Below are positions 1-9,706 of a DNA stretch of 64,000 nt, piece after piece (the first letter of the stretch is position 1; every line of letters begins with the position of its first letter). Under the pieces are notes generated by a model, which searched no databases, was not told where the DNA came from, and worked only from the letters and a program-made list of their open reading frames with translations. A program made the position numbers and the translations under genes. The stretch covers positions 27,931 to 91,930 of the forward strand of contig CAZJHX010000017.1 in NCBI GenBank assembly GCA_964545715.1, written 5' to 3'. The DNA comes from CAZJHX01 sp964545715 (GTDB taxonomy: Bacteria > Myxococcota_A > UBA9042 > GCA-2863065).

Positions 1-685
1 CGCTGTATGCGTTGAAGTCGCCGTTGGCGCTCCAGCCGATGCCGTCGATGGTCTCGCCCATCGGGATCGCGGCGTTCCAGGGCTGGCCCACGAACGTGTA
101 CTGATTGACGTTTTCGATCATCATCGCGTTCCAGGCGCTGACGATGTCGAAGTCAAATGTGCACACCAGCGTCCACGCCAGCACGTCCGCCTCGCTGTTG
201 TTGGTGACGGACATCACCGCGTTGAAGCCGGTGCTCCACGACTCCATCTCCAGAATCTCGACGTAGACCGGCTCGAACGTGGGCGTCGGGCCGTCCTCGA
301 TTGGGTCCGGCTCCGGGTCGTCCAGCGGCCGGTCCCGGTCGTCCACCGGAGGCTCGGGATCGTCGGCCGGCGGATCGTGCTCAGGCGCCGGATCGTGTGT
401 CTGATCGGCGGGCGGATCGGGCTCACCCTCGTACACCTCGTCGTGGCCCGGCGGCGGCTTGGGCACCGGATCGCCGGGCGTAAAGACGTCCTGCGGCACG
501 ATCGGGCTGGGTAGCGCGGGATGCTCTCCGCCCGCTGTCGCCTCGCTCGGCGCGGCCGGCGCTGCAGCCCCGGGAGCCATCGAGTTCAGCCCATTGGAGA
601 CCGGCTCGGTACAGCCACTGTAGAGGAAGGCGAGCGCCGTCATGGCGGTCGCAGCACGGATCGATGGTGTCGAACGCTTTACCAT
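1..685 (-). CDS. Secreted lipoprotein with CBM2-like C-terminal domain (partial)
   Basis: The frame is open from an ATG at 685 to the left edge, so the C-terminus is missing (228 codons seen). The N-terminus is a lipoprotein signal: basic residues, the hydrophobic run MTALAFL, then lipobox LYSGC with the lipidated Cys at about residue 25. A Pro/Asp/Glu-rich linker (about residues 45-120) follows. From about residue 130 the pattern VTNNSEADVLAWTLVCTF, then SAWNAMM, then IGWSANGDF resembles family 2 cellulose-binding modules (WTL and SAWN signatures). This suggests a surface-anchored carbohydrate-binding protein or the front of a secreted hydrolase. An internal Met at 643 is an alternative start but would lose the basic n-region. 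It is divergent from the rhomboid gene. The CBM2 reading is by pattern only. Confidence 0.7.
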   Translation of the reverse strand, partial: MVKRSTPSIRAATAMTALAFLYSGCTEPVSNGLNSMAPGAAAPAAPSEATAGGEHPALPSPIVPQDVFTPGDPVPKPPPGHDEVYEGEPDPPADQTHDPAPEHDPPADDPEPPVDDRDRPLDDPEPDPIEDGPTPTFEPVYVEILEMESWSTGFNAVMSVTNNSEADVLAWTLVCTFDFDIVSAWNAMMIENVNQYTFVGQPWNAAIPMGETIDGIGWSANGDFNAYS

Positions 686-764
686 GTATGGATGAATCGG
701 TTCGGCGGCCGCGTTCTTTACCTGGAAAATTGACGTCGGCATCGGAGGGCGGCACACCCTGGGT

Positions 765-1890
765 ATGCGCGCGCTGACATGTCCCCGCTGCTCCGAGACA
801 TTGGAGAGCACTCGCTCGGGCACCGTCCGTGGGTGGCGATGTCAGCGCTGTCATGGACACGCGCTGGGCCTGGCAGTGATCCGGCGCAACACGCCAGCGG
901 CCAGCTTCTCGACCTTCTGGCAGGCGGTGCGGGCCACCAACACCGTAGCCGGTCCGCCCTGCCCTGCGTGTGCGCGCGCCATGAACGTCGTGACCCTTGA
1001 CCGCGAAGGCGGCCACCTGGAGCTGGACGCGTGCAAAGCCTGTCAGATCGCCTGGTTTGACGCTCACGAGCGCGATGAGCTCGCCGGCGCAGCGGGCTTT
1101 GGACCGCAGGCCTCTGCGGCCCCGGTACAGGAGAAGCCGCTGCCCATGGAGGCCGCGCGTGTCCTGGCCACCGCGCGCGCCGAGCAGACGCGTGCAAAGT
1201 ACGAAAAGGAGTTCGCCCAGCAGGACCCCGACGTCAACGGCTTCGAGTACGCGGCCGCCTGGTTCGGCCTGCCTGTCGAGCACGGCGTGCGACCGATCTA
1301 CAACGCGCCACTCGTCACGTGGTCGCTTGGCGTGCTGCTGGTCGTGGCCTTTCTGTTCGCGTCCAGCGACGCCGCCCTATGGCGCCTGGGATTCATCCCG
1401 TCGGATCCGCTGCGGCTCGGCGGCGCGACGTTTGTGACCACCTTCTTTCTGCACGCCGGACTCTTCCACCTGCTGGGCAACCTCTACTTTCTGATCGTCT
1501 TCGGTGACAACGTGGAGGACGTCCTCGGCCACGGGCGCTTTGTGGCGTTGGTGCTGGGAGCCACGGTCTTCGGCGCGCTGCTACACCTGACGTTTGATCC
1601 GCGGCCGGACATCCCGCTGGTGGGCGCCAGCGGCGGCGTCTCCGGCATCCTGGTCTTCTACGCGCTGCAGTTCCCGGGGGCCCGACTGGGATTTCGGTGG
1701 TGGCACTGGGCCGTCGGCGGCGGAGTGCGCTGGTTCCTGGTGCCCGTCCTGCTGGTCTTTGTGCTGTGGCTGGCGCTGCAGGTGGTCGGCGCGCTCAGCC
1801 AGCTTGCCGGGTGCTCGAGCGTCTCGGCGTTTGCGCACCTGGGCGGCGTCGCGGCGGGTGTCGGAATGTGGCTCTACAGCCGCGGTCTCT

Positions 1891-1910
<20 letters not shown>
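765..1910 (+). CDS. Rhomboid-family intramembrane serine protease with N-terminal zinc ribbons
   Basis: 381 residues. The N-terminus carries four Cys pairs (Cys6/9, 26/29, 66/69, 90/93) like the TFIIB-type zinc-ribbon domain that often precedes bacterial membrane proteins. A polytopic rhomboid core starts near residue 183. It has HLLGN (His235, Asn239), the nucleophile motif GASGG with Ser289, and the catalytic His358 in FAHLGG, so the Ser-His dyad is complete. Rhomboids cleave transmembrane segments of client proteins within the inner membrane; the client here is unknown. Its 3' end overlaps the convergent htpG gene by 20 bp. Confidence 0.85.
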
Positions 1911-3813
<1,903 letters not shown>

Positions 3814-3852
3814 AACGGCCAAACGGATAGGAGCGCCGTGTAATCTTGTCAA

Positions 3853-4650
3853 GTGCCAGAGCTCCCCGAGGTGGAAATAGCGCGCCGAAATCTGACGCGC
3901 TGGACGACGGACCGCAAGGTCGTGGCTCTGACCGCCTACGACCCCGTACGTTTTGAGGGCGACCCCACCGAGGCGGCTCAGCGCACCGTTTTGGCCTGGC
4001 AGCGGCGGGGCAAGTACCTGCTGGGGCGCCTCAGCGGTGGACTCACGCTGTTGAGCCATCTGGGTATGACCGGCAAGTGGATCGCCAACCCGGCGTTGGA
4101 CCGCCCGCACGTGAGGGTGTTGCTGCAGGTCGAGACGCGGCAGGTGGCGCTGATCGATGCGCGCCGCTTCGGACGGACCTGGCTGCTGCCCGATGCCGAC
4201 GCCGACGCCCACCCGCGCCTGGTCAACCTGGGACCGGAGCCCCTAGACGCCGCTTTTGACGCCGCCGGGCTGCGCAGATGTGTGGGCGCCGGCCGCACCC
4301 CCATCAAGCAGCGCTTGCTGAATCAGCGAGTCGTTGCCGGGCTGGGCAACATCGCGGTCGTGGAGCTGGCGTGGCGCGCGGGCGTCCATCCCCACACGCC
4401 TTGTCGCGACGTGCCGGATGTCGCCTGGTCAGCGTTGCACGACGCGATGCTGGCACACCTGAACATGGTGCTGGAGGAGGAGGACAGCCCGGAGATCGCC
4501 TACATGGGCGAGCGAGACGCTGTGAATCCGTTCCTTTGTTATGGGCGCGAGGCGTCGCCCTGCCGGCGCTGTGACGCTCCGATCGAGCGGGTGGTGCTGT
4601 CGGGCCGGCCGACGTTCTTCTGCCCGTCGTGCCAGCCGGCTCCGCGCTGA
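3853..4650 (+). CDS. mutM: Formamidopyrimidine-DNA glycosylase (Fpg/MutM)
   Basis: 265 residues from a GTG start. The mature N-terminus PELPEVE provides the catalytic Pro and Glu of the Fpg family. RRGKYLLG supplies the conserved beta-hairpin Lys, NQRVVAGLGN is the H2TH helix motif, and the C-terminus ends in a zinc finger (CRRC...CPSC). The enzyme removes 8-oxoguanine and other oxidised purines and nicks the abasic site. The last codons and TGA stop (4648-4650) lie inside a 47-bp sequence repeated at the end of the giant gene at 12.35 kb, so this 3' end marks the edge of a rearranged segment. Confidence 0.95.
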   Translation: MPELPEVEIARRNLTRWTTDRKVVALTAYDPVRFEGDPTEAAQRTVLAWQRRGKYLLGRLSGGLTLLSHLGMTGKWIANPALDRPHVRVLLQVETRQVALIDARRFGRTWLLPDADADAHPRLVNLGPEPLDAAFDAAGLRRCVGAGRTPIKQRLLNQRVVAGLGNIAVVELAWRAGVHPHTPCRDVPDVAWSALHDAMLAHLNMVLEEEDSPEIAYMGERDAVNPFLCYGREASPCRRCDAPIERVVLSGRPTFFCPSCQPAPR

Positions 4651-4687
4651 CCTCTTCGCAGGCGGTCTGGCCGGCGTTGCAGACCGT
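4641..4687 (+). repeat. 47-bp imperfect direct repeat, left copy
   Basis: This copy matches 12348-12394 at 42 of 47 positions in the same orientation. It covers the mutM stop codon and, on the minus strand, encodes VCNAGQTACE, the exact C-terminus of the giant Cys-rich protein. Here the stop codon of that protein is replaced by GAG. The match runs past the stop into flanking sequence, so it is a DNA-level duplication and not only a shared protein motif. Confidence 0.75.
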
Positions 4688-4746
4688 CGTCCTGGCCACC
4701 CGGCACAGCGGAGCAGAGTTCGGGCGGGCGCCGCAGCTGGGGCACA

Positions 4747-4756
4747 NNNNNNNNNN
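4747..4756. other. Assembly gap (10 Ns)
   Basis: Ten Ns join two contig ends. The sequence just right of the gap (4757-4815) is dominated by G runs, including a run of about ten Gs near 4790, and looks like low-quality read ends. The true distance across the gap is unknown. Features in 4690-4830 should be treated with caution. Confidence 0.95.
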
Positions 4757-4803
4757 GGGGGGGTGGCCAGGCGGCACCGGGGACATGTGGGGGGGGGGGC
4801 GCG

Positions 4804-4926
4804 GCAGGGGGGGCGCAGGCGCGATTTACACGACAGCGGGACCACACGGCTTTGGCGGCACGACGTGCAGCGAAAATGGGCGAAGCCGCGCGTGAAGTCA
4901 CCGCAGGCGGCGATGGCCCGCAGCTC
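4804..4926 (-). mobile_element. Fragment of an IS91-type transposase zinc-binding region
   Basis: A minus-strand reading gives CGDFTRGFAHFRCTSC followed by SRVVPLSCKSR. This matches the pattern of the N-terminal zinc ribbon of IS91-family transposases (Gly-Phe-Ala-x-x-x-Cys-x-x-Cys, then Ser-Cys-Lys). Only about 40 residues remain; the rest would lie in the gap or is gone. There is no start and no catalytic domain, so this is a relic of an insertion. Confidence 0.5.
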
Positions 4927-4935
4927 CTCGACGAC

Positions 4936-5065
4936 GCTGCTCCTACTGCTGTTGGCCGGCAAGAGGGTCAGTGACATCGCCAAGGAGCCCGTTCATCAGT
5001 CGCCACACGGTGCGCAACCACCTCAAGGCGCTGTTCCGCAAGTTCAGCGTGCACTCCCAATCTGA
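4936..5065 (+). pseudogene. Remnant of a LuxR-type HTH regulator, frameshifted
   Basis: One frame reads LLLLLLAGKRVSDIAKE and the next frame continues LFISRHTVRNHLKALFRKF then SVHSQSD. Together they form the four-helix LuxR/GerE DNA-binding domain. The switch is at about 4988-4995, where one extra C (or two missing bases) breaks the frame. No receiver or sensor part precedes it; sequence to the left is the transposase relic and the gap. It may be the C-terminal piece of a response regulator, now dead, or a sequencing error in a poor-quality region. Confidence 0.6.
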
Positions 5066-5083
5066 TCAGCTCGGCCGTAGCGC

Positions 5084-5395
5084 GTGCTGACTCGTGAGGG
5101 GTTCAAAGTCCTCTCCGCCACGGACGGCGCCGATGCCCTCGATGTCGTGGCCGGCGCGAACGCATCCATCCAGCTGCTGGTGACCGACGTCGTCATGCCC
5201 AACATGCGGGGACCGGAGTTGTCGCGACGGTTGACGCGTGAACACCCCGGCCTTCCAACACTGTTCTTGTCCGGTAACCCGAAGGAGGCTCTCAGCGACG
5301 ATCGGGGCCTGGTACCCGGCACGCATTTTCTCGCGAAACCCTTCCGGGCGGCCGCGTTGGTCGAAGCCGTCAGGTCGACACTGTCGGCCGCCTGA
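5084..5395 (+). pseudogene. Receiver domain fragment lacking its N-terminal strand
   Basis: 103 codons from a GTG. The reading has the phospho-acceptor in LLVTDVVMP, the Ser switch in LFLSGNP and the Lys in FLAKPFR, all typical of a CheY-like receiver. The first strand with the paired acidic residues that bind Mg2+ is missing; the frame starts at MLTREGFKVLSA, normally helix 1 and strand 2. The protein as encoded could not be phosphorylated normally. It follows directly on the LuxR relic, and both look like pieces of sensor/regulator genes joined by deletion. The final Ala-Ala then stop suggests this was the C-terminal receiver of a hybrid kinase. Confidence 0.6.
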
Positions 5396-5483
5396 ACGAC
5401 ACCTGGCCAACGCCCGCGGCGGTGCTGCCGCTTCGGCGACCCACTCCCCGACCCACCTGTCGGCCCCGGACAGATGGAGGCCG

Positions 5484-5719
5484 TCAGAAGCTGATCGTCA
5501 CCACGGTAGTGTCTGTGTAGCTGCCCGCGGTGACATTTGACAACGCCGGCATCCGGCCGCAGACCTTGACCGGCTGGTGCCGTCCGGCGGTTCGGTCGGG
5601 CCAGCGTGGGCAGTGCCGCCTGTGTTGTCGCCCCACACCGACGTTCGCAAGGCGTCCAGGTACAGGTTGTGGTTGAGCGTCTCCGCGCCTTTTGTCATCT
5701 CGCGCGGCAGGAAGGTGCT
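5484..5719 (-). pseudogene. C-terminal remnant of a spore-coat-U (SCPU) domain protein
   Basis: Two overlapping minus-strand frames together give the end of an SCPU domain: REMTKGAETLNHNLY, then RTSVWGDNTGGT in one frame, then QPVKVCGRMP and SNVTAGSYTDTTVVTISF in the other. The frames cross at about 5580. SCPU domains form secreted coat or chaperone-usher pilus (Csu-type) subunits. The N-terminal half and signal peptide are absent; a perfect 13-bp hairpin sits where the upstream part should be. Flanking DNA gives no usher or chaperone gene. Confidence 0.65.
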
Positions 5720-5726
5720 GGCGGCC

Positions 5727-5759
5727 CCCTCCGGTGAGACGGGAGATCTCACCGGAGGG
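5727..5759. repeat. Perfect 13-bp inverted repeat with 7-nt loop
   Basis: Positions 5727-5739 pair exactly with 5747-5759 around a 7-base loop. It lies at the broken 5' edge of the SCPU relic. No T-run follows on either strand, so it is not a classical intrinsic terminator. Confidence 0.6.
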
Positions 5760-5835
5760 TGAAGGCCGGAAGTACCTGACCTTGGTGGGCAGACGAGTTC
5801 TGAGGATGGACAACCCGGGCTGTGTGCGGGGTTGG

Positions 5836-6420
5836 TCAGTCCCTTGAGAAGTGTGCTGCCTCTTCGGCTGTCATCGGCCTCGGCTTTTCCAATCGCTCCC
5901 CGAGTACCAGCAGCGTGTTCCGCCGCCCGACGACCTCGTCCAGGAGGGCCCTTCGGGTCAGGTAGAAGAACAGCTCCGGCGACCCACAGTAGCTGTCGTC
6001 GAAGTTGTGACCGAGGTAGACGACCACGTCGGCCGCGTCGAGCCAGTCGAGCAGTCCGGGCATGGGGTAGGTCTGCGGCCAGCCGAGGAAGGCCACGTCG
6101 ATGTGGTCGGGTACGGGGCACTGGTCGAAGTGGCCCTGCAAGCGGGACACCTCCGGGCAGCGAGGGTCCGGCATGGGCGCCTTGTCCACGGCGACAACGC
6201 GCGCTGCGCCGAGGCTGACGAGGACGCGGCTGTGGGCGAGGTCGCCGGCGCCGAGGTCATACACGGTCTTGCCGTCCACCAGCGGGGTCAGGGCCTCCTG
6301 CATCTCGTCCGTGATCTCCCCGTAGCTCACCGCCGGAGCTCGCCGCTGACCGGTGATGAGGACCACGGTGGCACTTCGCTGCTGAGCGTGTCCGTCTGTT
6401 GTCTCGCAAGGATGCGACAC
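5836..6420 (-). CDS. SAM-dependent methyltransferase-like protein
   Basis: 194 residues from a GTG start. After about 45 residues the sequence VYDLGAGDLAHSRVLV fits the SAM-binding motif I of Rossmann-fold methyltransferases. It is followed by ARVVAVDKAP (acidic residue ending strand 2) and IDVAFLGWPQ (strand 4). The C-terminal half, with DVVVYLGHNFDDSYCGS, is less typical. The substrate cannot be told. It is followed by the ABC-F gene on the same strand about 70 bp upstream of its start. An inactive or divergent member cannot be excluded. Confidence 0.6.
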   Translation of the reverse strand: MSHPCETTDGHAQQRSATVVLITGQRRAPAVSYGEITDEMQEALTPLVDGKTVYDLGAGDLAHSRVLVSLGAARVVAVDKAPMPDPRCPEVSRLQGHFDQCPVPDHIDVAFLGWPQTYPMPGLLDWLDAADVVVYLGHNFDDSYCGSPELFFYLTRRALLDEVVGRRNTLLVLGERLEKPRPMTAEEAAHFSRD

Positions 6421-6491
6421 TGTGAGCGCAAACTGCTCCGGTTGTCGAATCCCCCGGCTTCAGTGGACCAGAAACAGGTGCCCTCATCGTG

Positions 6492-8105
6492 TCAGGCGGA
6501 TCGGATGAGGACCTGGCCGGCGGGCGAGCCTTCGGCGCCGAAGAGGATGTGCCGGTTCGTGACCTTCGAGATGAAGAAGCGGTCGTGACTGACCACGACC
6601 ACCGCGCCCGGGAAGCGGACGAGGGCACGCTCCATGACCTGCGTGCTGGTCACGTCGAGGTGGTTCGTCGGTTCGTCGAGAAGGAGGACCGAGGCGCCGG
6701 ACAAGAGGCATTGGGCCATGGCGACCCGGGCTCGCTGACCGCCTGAGAGCGTGCCAATCCGCTGCCGGCGGTCGGCCTCGGAGAACCGGAACATGGCGAG
6801 GAAGCGGTTGACTGACTTGCGGGTGGCGCTGAAGGCGAGCGAGTCGGGGAGCGCGTTCACCGCGTGCGTGACGGTGTCCTGATCGTCCAGCTCGTCCAGA
6901 ATCTTGTTGTATGAAACGTACGAGGGACCGCGCGTCCAGGCCACCTCGCCACTGTCGGCGGGCTCGTCGCCGACCAGGACGCGCATCAAAGTCGTCTTAC
7001 CCGCGCCATTGGGACCCAGAACGGCGATCCGTTGGCCGCGCTTGATATCGAAGCTCAGGTCCCGAAACAGGAGCTGGTCGCCGTACGCCTTGGTCAGCTG
7101 CTCCACGCGGCACAGCGTGTCCTTGATGTGCAGGCCGCGATAGATCTCCGTAATGATCTGGTCCACGGGGCGGGGCCCACGACTCTTCTTGATTCGGGAC
7201 AGACGCCGGCCAAGGCTCCGATTGCCGCTGCCTGCCTGCACCTTGGCTGCTTCCCGCCTGCTCGCGATGCCCTCCGCCTCGAACGCCAGGAGCGACGCCT
7301 CGTGCTCGAACTGCTTGTCGAGTGTCTTCAGACGAAAGTGCTTTTGCGTGACGTACTCGCTGAAGTTCCCGTCGTATTCGTGCAGGTGGTAGTTCTCGAC
7401 CTCCACCATCCGGTTCACGACGGCGTCCAGAAATCCACGGTCGTGCGAAACGATGATCGTCGCGCCACCGAAGGTCTGGCACCAGCCCTCGAGCCACTCC
7501 ACGCCAGCGATGTCCAGGAAGTTCGTAGGCTCGTCGAACAGGAGCACGTCCGGCCGCTCGAGCAGAAGCTTTGCCAGCGCCGCGCGGTTCCGCCAGCCGC
7601 CGGACAGCTCGTCGATCGGAATTGTGCGGTGAACTTCGCTGAACCCCAGCACCGTCAGCGCTGTGTCGATGTGACGCTGGTACTCCCAGCCGTCGAGACG
7701 CTCCATCTCTTGGAACAAGTCGGCCTGCCGGCTGACGACTCGATCCAGGGCGTCGGCGTCCGCCATAATCGCCGGGTCCGCCATGGCCAGGTCGATGGAC
7801 GCAAGCTCGGCCTCGACCACGTGTATCGCTCCGAACAGCTTGTCGAGCACCTCTGTGATCGTGGCCGACCCGTCCAGCTCTGAGAACTGGGAGAAATAGC
7901 CGATCCGGATCCCGTCATCGATGAAGACGGTACCGTCGTCGGGCATCAGCTGCCGGAGAATCAGCTTCAGAAGGGTCGTCTTGCCGGACCCGTTCTTGCC
8001 GATCAGACCAACCCGATCACCCGGCTCCAGCCGAAAGAAGACCTCGCGAAGCACGAGCGCGTCGTCGAAGCGAATAGTGACATCGTGCAGCCTGATCAGG
8101 CTCAT
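6492..8105 (-). CDS. ABC-F family ATPase
   Basis: 537 residues with two ABC cassettes and no membrane segments, the hallmark of ABC-F proteins that act on ribosomes. Cassette 1 has Walker A GKNGSGKTT, the degenerate signature LSGGWRNRAAL and Walker B LLFDEPTNFLD. Cassette 2 has GPNGAGKTT, LSGGQRARVAMAQ and LLLDEPTNHLD. The inter-domain linker (about residues 240-310) is rich in Arg and Lys, as expected for contact with tRNA and rRNA. It most resembles the general Uup/EttA/YbiT group; it could be housekeeping or a ribosome-protection factor, and the sequence alone does not decide. Confidence 0.9.
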   Translation of the reverse strand: MSLIRLHDVTIRFDDALVLREVFFRLEPGDRVGLIGKNGSGKTTLLKLILRQLMPDDGTVFIDDGIRIGYFSQFSELDGSATITEVLDKLFGAIHVVEAELASIDLAMADPAIMADADALDRVVSRQADLFQEMERLDGWEYQRHIDTALTVLGFSEVHRTIPIDELSGGWRNRAALAKLLLERPDVLLFDEPTNFLDIAGVEWLEGWCQTFGGATIIVSHDRGFLDAVVNRMVEVENYHLHEYDGNFSEYVTQKHFRLKTLDKQFEHEASLLAFEAEGIASRREAAKVQAGSGNRSLGRRLSRIKKSRGPRPVDQIITEIYRGLHIKDTLCRVEQLTKAYGDQLLFRDLSFDIKRGQRIAVLGPNGAGKTTLMRVLVGDEPADSGEVAWTRGPSYVSYNKILDELDDQDTVTHAVNALPDSLAFSATRKSVNRFLAMFRFSEADRRQRIGTLSGGQRARVAMAQCLLSGASVLLLDEPTNHLDVTSTQVMERALVRFPGAVVVVSHDRFFISKVTNRHILFGAEGSPAGQVLIRSA

Positions 8106-8246
8106 GGGTCAGTCTACATGATGGCGTCGCTGCATGGTTCCGCCGAAGCCGGAATCGGCCCTGGCGCGCTCGCGTTTTGCCGGTACCCGCGCCCCTTGGC
8201 GCCGAGCCAGGCCATCCGCTCTCGCAACGCGGCCCAGTGGACGTGG

Positions 8247-9086
8247 TCAGGGCTTAGGATCGACCCGGCTGATCCGTTTTGCGTTCAGCAGGATCAGCCT
8301 CCGGCGGTAGAGCGAACCCACCGCCCGCTTGAAAGCCTTCTTGCTGAGCCCCAGCGCGGCGCGGATAGCTGTCGGTGGCGATTTGTCGTGCAGCTCCAGC
8401 GTGCCGCCGGCCGCCTCGAGGGCGGCGAGGATCACTTTCTCGGCGTCGTCATTGCCTGCGCGCCCATCGCGCTGAAGCGCGATGTCCAGCCGGTGGTCGT
8501 GCCGAACCTGAGCGATGAACCCCTCGAGTTCTTCGCCCAGGCGCAGGCGGCGGACAAGCCCACTGTTGAAGATGAGTCCCGCGTGGCGCCCTTGGACCAC
8601 GACTTGAACCCCCAGGTCCGTGAAGCCGTAGACCAGCAGCTGCACGCGATCGCCGTGCGCGAGCGCAGAGACATCGTCATCGAAGAGTCCGGCCAAGGTG
8701 CTGCAGGCGATGACCCGCTGGGTGCGCTTGTGCACGCACAGGCCGACGACCACCCAATCCCCCCGATCCATGGGCCGGTACTGGCGCGCATTGGGGGCGA
8801 ACAGGTCCTTTGGCAGGCCCCAGTCCAAGAAGGCGCCGTGCTCGTTGACGTCGACCACGCGGAGGCATGCGAATTGTCCGACCGTGGCGAGCGGCTTGAG
8901 GGTTGTGGCCACCAGGAGATCCTCGGTGTCCGTGTAGACGAAAACGTCGAGCTGGTCACCCGGGCCGGCGTACGGCGGCACATAAGGTTGGGGCAACAGC
9001 ACGTTGTGGTCTTCGCTGCCCAGGAGCAGCCCCTGGGCCGAGGAGCGCAGCACGGGCAGGGTGTTGTACCGACCGATCTCGATCAT
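8247..9086 (-). CDS. CvfB/YitL-like S1-type RNA-binding protein
   Basis: 279 residues from the ATG at 9086, chosen because MIEIGRYNTL is the conserved N-terminus of this family and GGGAGAGG lies just upstream; the frame is open further but not conserved. Tandem OB/S1-like segments (for example DQLDVFVYTDTEDLLVATT and GAFLDWGLPKDLFAP) are followed by a C-terminal winged-helix-like part with AALGLSKKAFKRAVGSLY. In Staphylococcus CvfB binds RNA and affects virulence gene expression; here a role in RNA or translation regulation is inferred. It is separated from the HU-like gene by about 110 bp. Confidence 0.85.
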   Translation of the reverse strand: MIEIGRYNTLPVLRSSAQGLLLGSEDHNVLLPQPYVPPYAGPGDQLDVFVYTDTEDLLVATTLKPLATVGQFACLRVVDVNEHGAFLDWGLPKDLFAPNARQYRPMDRGDWVVVGLCVHKRTQRVIACSTLAGLFDDDVSALAHGDRVQLLVYGFTDLGVQVVVQGRHAGLIFNSGLVRRLRLGEELEGFIAQVRHDHRLDIALQRDGRAGNDDAEKVILAALEAAGGTLELHDKSPPTAIRAALGLSKKAFKRAVGSLYRRRLILLNAKRISRVDPKP

Positions 9087-9198
9087 GGCCTCTCCCGGAG
9101 CAAGGTCCACCCGTCGCAGTTGCGGTTGCCGTCCACGAGGGACGAATACCACATCGGCGTTCTGGGCGACTGATCCGGCCGGCGCCTCACCGCATGGA

Positions 9199-9531
9199 TC
9201 AGCCGAGCGCCGACTCCTCCACTTCTGCCGGGGCGCTGCGTTGGGCAACACGGTCGCGCAGTGGTCTTGCAGGCTTGAAATAAGCGACCTTCTTGGCCGA
9301 AATGGTGACCGTCTCGCCGGTGACCTGATGGGTCGTCGTGCGTGCGCTACGGCCTTTGACGCCGAATGTGCCGAACCCCTGGAACGTGAGCCGAGCTTCA
9401 TCATCGAGTACCGACGCGATGATGCCTTTGCCGGGCTCGGTGCCAAATAGCGCGTCGAGTACTTCGACCGCCTTGTCTTCGCTGAGTCCACACTGCTCGG
9501 CCAGCAGCCGGACAACGTCGGCCGTATTCAT
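9199..9531 (-). CDS. HU/IHF-like DNA-binding protein
   Basis: 110 residues from the ATG at 9531; the longer open frame upstream is not HU-like. MNTADVVRLLAEQCGLSEDKA forms the helical dimerisation part, LTFQGFGTF is the HU signature, and the DNA-binding arm region (TGETVTISA, then KVAYFKPARPLRD) follows. Compared with E. coli HU it has an insertion before the GFGTF turn and an acidic C-terminal tail of about 15 residues. It bends or packages DNA, probably as a dimer. It is most likely a paralogue of the main HU. Confidence 0.85.
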   Translation of the reverse strand: MNTADVVRLLAEQCGLSEDKAVEVLDALFGTEPGKGIIASVLDDEARLTFQGFGTFGVKGRSARTTTHQVTGETVTISAKKVAYFKPARPLRDRVAQRSAPAEVEESALG

Positions 9532-9706
9532 GAGTTCCACCCGCCGCTGTTGGGCCCGGTCCAAGGATGTCCCCAATCGAACATCGCGCCATGTGGGTAC
9601 TCGCACTAATCCAATTGTGCAACTGAACCTGCTGTCCATCCTCAAAACCCATCCAGGCTTGTGGCGCACGCGTTGGCGGCCATCCAGCGCGGGCGAGTGA
9701 GCGCTC

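Noticed and set aside
423..1283. Long minus-strand frame of 286 codons opposite the rhomboid gene
   Set aside because: It is antisense to a well-motivated rhomboid frame and has Arg/Gly/Ala-biased shadow composition with no motif.
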